64,000 nt of DNA, taken from Coniella vitis. Lineage: Eukaryota; Ascomycota; Sordariomycetes; Diaporthales; Schizoparmaceae. Shown piece after piece: positions 55,545 to 64,000 of this stretch (the stretch's first letter is position 1; each line of letters begins with the position of its first letter). Location: NCBI GenBank assembly GCA_011317545.1, contig WUJK01000007.1, positions 2,418,001-2,482,000 of the forward strand. Direction: 5' to 3'. The notes below the pieces were generated by a model. It was given only the letters and a program-made list of their open reading frames with translations. It was not told where the DNA came from and did not search any database. Made by a program: the position numbers and the translations under genes.

Positions 55545-57137
55545 TTATACCATCATTCTTAATACAACATCAACTCCTCGTCGGCTACCCATTGTTGTCA
55601 CACAATAGCACGAGCTGTTCTTCGCCCCAATAATCACGGAATGTACCCAAGAGACCGTCTCGTCCCATGACCTCAGCTGCGCTAATATCTGAGTCCCAAA
55701 TATCCCCTTGCATAGCAGCCGCTTTGTCTGCACCGCCCTTTCGGATCAAGCACTCGACGGTCGAAGCCCAGCGCCATGTGCCGGCCTCATCAATCTCAAA
55801 TGGCTCAATCCACTCTCGCTGTTTGGCGTCTCTGAGGTGCCGCAGAGTCAGGATCCACGCCATAACGTCATTCCTTTTCAGCAGCGCGAACGTGAAGTTT
55901 TGGCTGAGATTTCCAAAAGAGGGACCTCAGGGCAGGGTCAGTGGAGCAATCCCGCGATGCCTGCAGTAGTAGACGCACAAATGAAAGACTCGACAGAGGA
56001 AATATCGTTTTCTGCCTGGAGCACCTTCCAAGCGCTTCCAGACGTTGTTATTGGCGGAAAACGGCAGCCAGTCAAGTACAGTGCGATAAATATAAGTGAT
56101 CTGATGCTGCGCATGCTCAAGTGGCGAAAGTGCTGTCGCACCTTCGACTTTCACTACGCGTGGCCCGCGCTCACTCCTACGCCGTACCTCGAGGAGCCCC
56201 ACGGAGCGACGCAGCGCCCAGTCTTCGGTCTCATTGCAGCGTTGCGCGGCATAGCGCTCCTCTTTTTGTTGCACGGCTCTCTCTCGGGTGAGCTCGTTGT
56301 CCTCTTGGCCGTTGCGGGCGAAAGCCAACTCCCACATAGATAGCGAAGCAGCAGCGTCGTTCTTGACAACTCGGCCGCGAGTTCCCGGGCGCGAAAAAGC
56401 CCAAAGTGTCTCACTGCCTCAACCAGAGCGGTTGTAGACTGACTCTTAAGGATGAAGACCTCATATATTCGGTTGGTAATATTGCTCTTCGCACAGGCGT
56501 CACTAGTGCCGCCAAAAGCGTGCTCAAAAACTAACCAAGGCCGCGCCCACAGGCACAGCTTGATGCGCGCTGCGTAGTTGCCCAGCGCCAGGTCGCAGAA
56601 GAAATGAATGATCATTTCATAGTCGCCGTCAAATTCATCGAGGCCGTCGACAAAGAGGCAAATCTTGGTATCAGAGTGCTGGACACCGCTGCTTTGGAGC
56701 CTCTCCTCATCCTCAATGCTTCCGCACCCATCAAGAAACCCTTTCATTCTGTTCGCCAACTCCATGACACTCCATTCCAACGGCAACGCCGAGACCCTTT
56801 GCTTGGATGTCATGGAACCCAGCTTATGCCATTTGTCGGGAGGGGCACGCGCAACAAGGCTTGACTCGGCCGAGATGAGCTGGTACAGCAAAGCACGCAG
56901 CAAACCTGTCTGCGAGCGCTGCTCCTCGGATCCGCTGGTCCAAAAGTAGAAGCCTGCGGTCAGAAGGCGTGTGGCGGGCTCGCGACCGGCCCACGTGCGC
57001 CAAAGGCGCATCGTTTTGGGTTGGGCAGCGAGGTAGTGCATGAGGGTTGATATACCGGAGCTGGGTTTATCTGTGACTGTGATAGAGGGATTCATTCGTG
57101 GCCAGGTGTCATTGTCTCTTGTACGTTGTTGGAGCAT
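55545..57137 (-). pseudogene. Decayed NACHT-domain NLR-like gene
   Basis: Minus-strand relic of a fungal NOD-like receptor. A long open part (57,137 to about 56,380) shows NACHT segments: a damaged P-loop (DKPSSGISTLMHYL, where the Walker A Lys is Ile and the Gly positions are altered), LLTAGFYFW plus LLRALLYQLI, Walker B ICLFVDGLDEFDGDYE and IKLCLWARPWLVFEHAFG. Similarity then continues only by changing frame: about 56,340-55,940 (ITYIYRTVLDWLPF) and 55,863-55,585 (ECLIRKGGADK, close to the family's C-terminal region). The N-terminal effector domain (HeLo, patatin or similar) is missing. Truncation, frame breaks and loss of the ATP-binding Lys all argue for a pseudogene. It does not show the TA-rich signature of RIP. 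Confidence 0.75.
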
Positions 57138-59882
57138 AGAAGGTTTGTGGTGTGTTGTGAAGTAACTGCGTCGCTTGGTCTCGCACGTATTTTGGACATG
57201 TCAAGTGTTAGGATGTGGAACTTACTCCAGTAGGGATTCCCCAGACTCGGTCGTCGATAACCACTTTCGGAAGCTCACAGTCTTGTCTTATTGTTCCTGT
57301 TCTTTATGACTTTGACCTTGAGCATGCAATGTCGCTGCTGCCGCCGCCGCCGCCTCCTCCTCCTCCTCCTTCTCGGGTTCTTTATAGATCCACTCAAACG
57401 AAGTCCATGCGCTTGCGCAATGGCGTGCCCGCGGTATTCAATCGGTTTGAAGCGCAGCGCCTCAAGGAGAAAGGCTTGGAGGAGAGTGTTGTCAGTACCA
57501 GTGTCCCTTATCACTGGGTCGCGATAGGGAAGCTGGAGCTCGTGTTTTGGGGCCCTGGGGAGGAAATGCCCACATGCCTTGTCAATAATGCCTTGCTTCT
57601 GCTCCTCCAGGGCATTGCTGCTGCGTCTGCTTTTTCTTCTTGTTTTCCACGCTTTTGCTCAGCAGCCACGCGCTCAGCGTGAGGAGACGTCTGAGAGAGA
57701 CGTAGAAGCCCCCAGCCGTAACGTAAAGACTCGAGATACCCGTCGAGGCACACTCCTAACGCTCTCGCTGTACACAAAAGGGGAAAAGAAGCAAGCAATG
57801 CCCTAGGCTAGAAAAAGAATCAAACCTCCGTTTATTTGTCCATCTGAGAAAAAGAAGAAGAAGAAGAAAAGTCAATACCCGAGTTGTTTTTCTTTCCAAC
57901 CTCAACTAAGTCCAACTAACTAACTCACCTCTGGCTTTCCAGCGCTGCCGCGGGCTCCGATTCCATCGTAATTGCTAGGCTATCTCGAATAGCCCGCAGT
58001 CGTCTGTGGAGGATCTCGGGATTGGGCTTTGCTTGGTGAGGAGTTGGTGTGCCTCCTCCTCTTCTTTCTCATTTTGATCTTTCCTTTCATCAGCATACCA
58101 CCCAACCCCCCTCCCCCTTGTTCATCCCGCACAAGATACGGACGCCTTTCTCTAGCATCAAGGTAGGCAAGTCGTCGCCGGATATGAATCAGGATATCCT
58201 GACCACGTTTCCAGCATGCGCAGATGGCAAGCGCCTCAGCTTCTGGGCGGCGATCAAACTCTATCGCTCGCCGCCCAGCGCACCCGAGTCGCTCAACTAC
58301 TGAAGTACCAAAAGCAAGCCCTGCCTGCCAGCGCACAAGCTGTGCTTGTGAATTCCTTCCTTCTTGATATCACCACCGATTTAAGCCCCTCCTCTTCCTC
58401 GCCCGGTTCGTCCTTTTTTCACTATCCACTACATCCTCCATCAGGTCCGCATCCCAGAGCCAAAGCCCAACCTCTCGGCCCCAACTCTACCTCCAGAACT
58501 CCCACCCTCGCAAATGTACGCGTAAGCTCAAGGAATTGAATAAACGGCGGTAGTGCTGGTGTCTGTTGTTGTTAGTGGTGGTAGTGGTAGAGGAGTGGTA
58601 GCACCGCTCATTGCCACCATGTTTTCGACTTCCATCTTAGAAACCACCTTTAACAGAGTGATAGGAAAGAGAGGGAGAAAAAAAAAGAATCTTTCGTTAT
58701 TGTCTACTAGGTTATTTCTGTAGGACCCTGACTTTTGATAAACCTGGTGAAACAGAACATGTTCCAAAGAGACAACAGACATATAAGTGTCGATAGTATT
58801 ACAAGTAACTAGTCGCAAGAGTGTTAAGTAGGCTTGCTAGTTCATGTTGCAGGGTAAAAACATATCTAACATTTTTCCCTGGTAGTGAGTGCATGGATAA
58901 ATTATTCAAAAGAGTTGGTGGTAACAAGGTTAGGTTAGAAAAGAAAAAGAGATGTCCTTACCGGCTTCTTTGGCAATGACTATGATAAAAGAGTATATCA
59001 TCAAGCTCTTCTCCTCTGGGAACTCATACTATTGACTTTCAGACATCACATAACAAAGCAATTTCATGTACAACTTTGAAGTTTATGTAATTCTTTTTTT
59101 TTTTTTGGGTTGATCTTGTGTGACGTGCAATACCACGTCTTTCGAATCATGGTATGGCAAAGGTCAAAAAGATACTGCCTCACCCACTCCCCCTCCCCTT
59201 TCCCTTTCCCTAATCAATATCCAGAACAAGAATGCTATGAAGACTGAGAAAGGACTTCCACAGCCAGCTTAACAGAGAGGTAGTTAGGAAGAGTTGTCCC
59301 CGAGGGGCCGTGTGTGTGCGTGACATGTAGATAGTAAAGAGAGCATGCCACAAAACAAGTCCCAGAGCAAAAATTGAAAAAGTTCCCCTGTATGGTATCA
59401 GACAACGAAACGCCCAAAAGTTTTATAGACCGCTCAAAGTCGGTAGCCGTTGCACCATGATTTTCCAAGCCGTGTTCCATTTCAATGCCCACCCATCGTA
59501 TACTTGGGCCTGAATCCGATCACATCATAAGACCAGTCACTCGCTTCCACCCATAACGCCGATCCCGTGAATGCTGAAATTCAAAAACAAAAGCAAAGCA
59601 AAATAATACAGAAGACAAAGAAGCTGCCGACCAGACTGCGTGTGCACAGTCATTGCGAGAAGGGAAAAACACAGAGAGAAGCAAATCCAAGGACGCAGTC
59701 CGCACCGCGTTAGCGTTCAAAAATCTTGGTAAGGTTGCGGTGTCGAAGAACAATGGCCAATTCGTCCTATCAGTCGATTGATTCCTGCTAGAGGACGAAT
59801 TCAATCTGGATGGTGGTGGGTGTTCTTGGGATGAACCGCCTGCTAGCGACAATCTTGTTGAGAGAGCCCTTGCCCGCTCTTT
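57138..59882. other. Long intergenic region
   Basis: About 2.7 kb without a supported gene. A plus-strand frame with an ATG at 57,329 (about 118 codons, beginning with a poly-Pro run from TCC/CCT repeats at 57,337-57,372) and a minus-strand frame at 57,980-58,336 look partly protein-like, but neither shows a domain or clear gene structure. Confidence 0.4.
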
Positions 59883-62385
59883 TCAATTTCCCCTAATTGC
59901 TGTCGCAGTATGAGCGTCGGAACCGAAGAATGGAAATCGATCATGCATGGTGTAATTCGCAAGCTCATGTGGCGACGTACCGGTGAAGGGATCATAGCCG
60001 CCGACCATGGGCGCTGGCGAACCAGAGTGCCCAAGGGACTGGCCCAACACCGAAGCCGAGGGACTGTCGGATCGAAGGATGGTGTCGCCGAGAGGAGAAA
60101 TTGCTGGAGAAGCTCCGACAGCAATGAGACTGGCATTGTGCTGGAAGTAAGGGTTGCTCTCAGTGGAGAATTCGCGTTGCTGAGATCCGTTCATGCGCTG
60201 AAGCGAGCCCAGGACAAAGGGGCTGCAACCAGGGCTGGGTGCAGAGCTGTTGAGCGAACGGATTGTGAAGGCATCGTCCGAGCCGTCATATTTGCCGCCG
60301 GCGACAGTGCCTTCTGGCAGCTGAGGGCTTGGTTGCTTGGAGCCAAACTGTGCAAATAAATTCAGGTTAGTAAGAACAATCCCAGAACACAGAATTTGCA
60401 GGTGCACGGCCAGTACTGATTCCTGGGATCGGGTTTTGCTGAGGGAGCAGAGAATCTCATCCTTGAGTACGTACAAAGCAATATTTGTTGATCATTTCCT
60501 CGTACGACGAAGACGCGATGCTCGCTGCTCCAGGTGACCCAGTACCAGGAACAGTCGATAGTGCATGGGATGCTGCTGAGTTCTTGGGCTGGACGGCGGG
60601 TTGGACAGCGGGCTGCTTGTTGTTGGATTCCGCAAGAGTCGGCTTGACCCCCTTGATGCTAATGCTAGGCACTGGCTTACGGGTCGGCCGAGACTCAGAC
60701 TTGGTCATGGTATCCTTGGCGGCCTGCATGGCAGCAGACAGTGAAGCGCCAAAATCGTAGCGGTTGGCAAAAGCCTGACCACTGGGGGCCGCCAGTCGGT
60801 TGGAGAGATTGTCGCTGGGAACACTTGGTGAGAACTTGGTATTCTTGAGGCGGAGTGTTGGGCCAGTTTCTTCTCCTAGGAATTCATGAATAGATTGATC
60901 GAAGTTGGCCTTGCCATTGTCGCTACCAAAGTCATCAAAGCCGACAGGCATGGACTTTGGGCGTGGGCCCGTCGAAGGGTTGAGCCTGCGGTTGCTTCGG
61001 GGCAGACCATTGGCCGGCCTATTGGCGGCGCCGATTGTCCCCCTCTTGCCGTTCTGAGGCAGCATCTTCTTGCGAAAGTCTACCTGGAAGTTGGCGCCAT
61101 TGTTGTTGTCCCAGTACTCCTGGCCATTGACACTGTAACGGATGGCAAAGTAAAGAGTCTTGGATTCCAGGTTGGCGAGATCCGACAGCTTGATGCTGAA
61201 GTTGAATCTGTCATGGCCGTGTTCGGCAATCTTGGGAGCAACCTCACACATGTACTCAGCAGTCACTTCGGAGGTTGTCTTCCAGTAGTCTAGCGTGAAG
61301 CGGCAGGTCACGGCCTTGTTGAAAGCAAGGTTAGCAACGGCGACGGATCCTATCAGCGACTTGTGGTCGTTTGACAGCCACACTTTCTCTAGGCGAACAG
61401 GCTGTGCCTTGCGGGCGGGTGTCTCCACTGGGAAGTGGTTCATAATAATTTCCCACTCAAAGGGAGGGCTGCGGTTTCCAGGTCTCTCATTCGCGCTGAA
61501 GGGGTACTCGTTGTCACTATCGTAGTTATCGACAGGCGAAGAGCCTGCGCTGACAGCCAGAGGGCGGTCAACTTGCAAGAAATGCCGGACATGCTCGAGA
61601 TGGGAGTCAAAGTGCACAGCCTTGGAGAATGTGGGGGTTCCAGGCATGCTCGAGGGTCTCCGGCGAGAGGCAGGTCGCAGAGCAGGTCGCACTAGCTCTC
61701 CTGACTTCTTGCGGACCATTTGAGGTTTTCTAGGCACATCCTCGTCGTCTTCCTCAGATGAATTGACGACGGAGCCCTCTTCAGACTTATTCATTGGCAC
61801 TTCGGGGAGGGTTATGGACCTATTGTGCGCTGCCCGCCAGGCTGGTGCCAGGTCGCTCAAGGCGCCTGTACTGAAGCTGTGGTGCATAGCCTCGCCTAGC
61901 TTCTTAGCATGGGATGGCAGCACAAGTAAGTCCACAACCTCGGCCACAGGATCAGACCTCGGAGAGACATCTCTGTGTTGGGAAATTTGCTTAACAACAT
62001 CGTGTAGCTCTTTCAGGTTCTCAATTGGTCTTCCACGGATCTCGGGCAAGTCGTCCTCGTCACTGGAAGTAGAAGAGTCTGGCGGGGAGATGACGGCGCC
62101 TTTTGGCAGCAAGGTCACGTCGGTGATTGGTGGGGGAGATTGCCGCACGCTGCTGTGGAGCAGGCTCTTGAGGTCGTCCGAGGTGGCTTCTGGTGATGGT
62201 TGGTTCACTGGGCCATTGTGGGAACTCACTGCCGAGGGCGTTCTTCTGTGGCGGGTGAGATATGAGGCAGACCGGGGCAGAGAAGGGCGAGCGCTGCCAT
62301 TGGATCCTATCGAGGACCGGCGGCTGCTGTCGGGAGAGGTGGGTGCTGATGAAGCAGGAGACTTGCTGGGGGGTGTGTAAGGCAT
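59883..62385 (-). CDS. Protein phosphatase 1 regulatory (glycogen-targeting) subunit, GAC1 type
   Basis: Targets PP1 (Glc7) to glycogen and so controls glycogen synthesis. Exons on the minus strand: 62,385-60,475, 60,347-59,981 and 59,899-59,883, giving 764 residues. The N-terminal 250 residues are Ser/Pro-rich and disordered. A PP1-docking RVxF-type motif (KAVHF, 255-259) is followed by LEHVRHFL, and a CBM21 carbohydrate-binding domain lies at about 325-435 (VRLEKVWLSNDHKSLIGSVAVANLAFNKAV, then FAIRYSVNGQEYWDNNNGANF). The last intron (59,900-59,980, GTACGT...CAG) is 81 bp and free of stops, so its retention would simply add 27 residues before the same AIRGN end. The first intron is 127 bp. 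Confidence 0.9.
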
Positions 62386-64000
62386 CCCAGCGACCGCAAT
62401 GTTTCAATTAGGGGAATTAGAAGATGGAAAGGAGTTCGGTTCTGTTTGTCACAAAGGGCAAATGCGAAGGACGCAGGCCAGAAAGACAAGAGGATGTCGG
62501 AGGCAATAGTCAACCAAGCATAAGCCTAGAGTCGTCTGAGGCAGCTGATCTTGGCAATGAAGCGGATCTACGAAACAGAGTCAGATCCAGTCTTTTCTAT
62601 AAAAAGCCACATGCAAGTATGCACAAGATGACCGTTTTTGAGGGGGTATTATGATGTGTGAGCCAGGCCTAGTTACCACCCGAGATGACTGGGTCAATAT
62701 GACTGGCCTCGCCGCTCAAGATGGAGTTTCTTTCTTTCTTGCCCAATGCAATAAGAGGCCCAGCAGCAGCAGCAACCACAATGATCATGGTGTTTCTGAC
62801 AGCATATGAAGGTAATGATATTATGAATCAATTTTGCACTTACCAGGCGAATGATGACTTGAACACAGACCAAGGCCAGCAAAGACTCAGGCAATATTCC
62901 AGCAACTGAGGTCAATTCGATAGCAATGCGGCGGTGGAGGCAAAGACGGACGAGAGGCTGCGCTGTGTCGTCTCGATCGCCGATGGGAGGGACGCGAGTT
63001 CGGGCGGATGGGAGTGATTCACAGCGAGACAAGTGACGTTGGCACGAGGAAAGGAAACCGGCGGTCGGAGATGCTGGGGCCACAGAAGTAATGCCAGCCA
63101 GCCCTTCTTCGGGTCTTCTTTTCCTTCTCGTGTCCTTCTCCTGCTTCTGGTGGAAAAGGAGCAAGTATCCCCACCGCTCCTCTTGTTCAACACGCGGAAA
63201 AGAGAAGGCAAACCGACTAGTGGTGGTGTCGAGGCGAAAGGGGGCGAAGGCCAGTCTTTTTGAAAGGCTGGATCGCGGAGTGCTCGAGTCGTTCGATGAT
63301 CGTGCTGGCGAAAGTGTGGACCACGTTTCGAACAGTGTGGATTCTGGTGGGTGGAAGGGGGGGGGAGCGCTATTAACTTTTTTTTCTTTGTCGAGGACGG
63401 GTCTTTGCGCAAGGACGGCGAGTCTGCTCTGCCAGTCACGTTGCTCCAAGACGCGAGATCGAAACTGCTGGTGAGGGCAAGAAATCCAGGAGGAGAGGAG
63501 GACAGGCCGGTGCAGAGGAGGTCGAGCCTAGGTGACGGGGAGAATTAAAGGACTCGGTGCAGATAGAAAGTGCCGGTGGAGGCAGTGAGGGTTGGAGAGC
63601 AAGAAAGCAACGAGAGGCTCTTTGGGAGGGCGGAAGGTGCGGGAAGCGGCCAGGTTTTGAATGGCAGGAATGTGTGGGTGTGGGCAAGAGCCAGCAGCAG
63701 GTCCAGCAGGCCTACTGTGTACTGGGCACTTGTACCATGTACTCTGTACCAGGACACCGGAGGGGCGTGGGGCCTGGGCAAGCCCCCGGGGGGCAGGGTG
63801 TGGGTCTATTCAGCGTGCTGGGGTTATCTGGGCCAGTCTGGGGTACCACTGCTGCCACGCTACTATGTACAGAAGAGACGCTTGCCAACAAAAACCCAGT
63901 CGAGTCCCACCAAAAGCCAGAGTGCACACCGGCCGAGCAGGATCTACAGGCGGGCTGTTAGTAAATTGTACGTGATTATCGCAGCGAAGAGTTGGGATGA
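62386..64000. other. 5' region of the GAC1-type gene and right window edge
   Basis: No supported gene in 1.6 kb. Frames of 70-250 codons occur on the minus strand (62,694-63,449) and plus strand (63,557-63,975), but they have low-complexity or shadow character and no domains. The region probably holds a long promoter and 5' UTR. Confidence 0.45.

Noticed and set aside
57329..57682. Poly-Pro-starting small ORF
   Set aside because: The poly-Pro run comes from a TCC microsatellite and the rest has no recognisable features or gene structure; kept only as a note in the intergenic entry.
57980..58336. Minus-strand frame of about 118 codons
   Set aside because: Begins at a non-ATG codon and ends in Lys/Arg low complexity; no homologous domain seen.
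62694..63449. 251-codon minus-strand frame upstream of the GAC1-type gene
   Set aside because: Begins at a non-ATG codon, composition is irregular, and overlapping frames on the opposite strand are equally open; more likely promoter and UTR.

Overview
The window comes from a filamentous ascomycete (Pezizomycotina). Genes carry short GT-AG introns (mostly 50-190 bp), the gene content is typically fungal (Atg17, GAC1-type PP1 subunit, GH28 and GH7 cell-wall enzymes, a NACHT-type NLR relic, choline oxidase), and the first 14.9 kb shows the hallmark of repeat-induced point mutation (RIP). I cannot name the genus.

Region 1 (1-14,860) is an AT-rich, gene-free block with almost no CA or TG dinucleotides but with CG retained, as RIP predicts. 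It is a nest of dead LTR retrotransposons: a plus-strand Ty3/Gypsy copy (1-3,666, running in from the left edge) has apparently inserted into an opposite-strand copy of the same family (3,667-9,647), which itself sits in a plus-strand Ty1/Copia element (9,648 to about 12,980). An unassigned RIP-mutated segment follows. Composition switches abruptly near 14,860.

Region 2 (14,861-31,749) is genic: a secreted type-B carboxylesterase, a CaCA cation exchanger, a nucleoside-hydrolase-like protein, a bZIP regulator divergent from an arsenite methyltransferase, a CCC1/VIT1 metal transporter, a small secreted protein interrupted by an in-frame TAG, and a conserved protein of unknown function. A 15-bp inverted repeat near 29.95 kb looks like the terminal remnant of a pogo/Fot-type DNA transposon.

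Region 3 (31,986-43,923): a GH28 polygalacturonase, then a divergent pair, betaine aldehyde dehydrogenase and choline oxidase, which together convert choline to glycine betaine. Both proteins end in a peroxisomal PTS1-type tripeptide (AKL and ARL), so the pathway is predicted to be peroxisomal. Next comes a secreted proline-rich repeat protein with dibasic sites, a candidate kexin-processed precursor.

Region 4 (45,508-64,000): an intron-containing tRNA-Pro(UGG), Atg17, a GH7 cellulase, a cytochrome P450, a seven-transmembrane protein with a long tail, a decayed NACHT/NLR gene and a GAC1-type protein phosphatase 1 targeting subunit with a CBM21 domain. Exon coordinates below were derived by hand from splice motifs and reading-frame continuity; those of the P450 exons 2-3 are the least certain.
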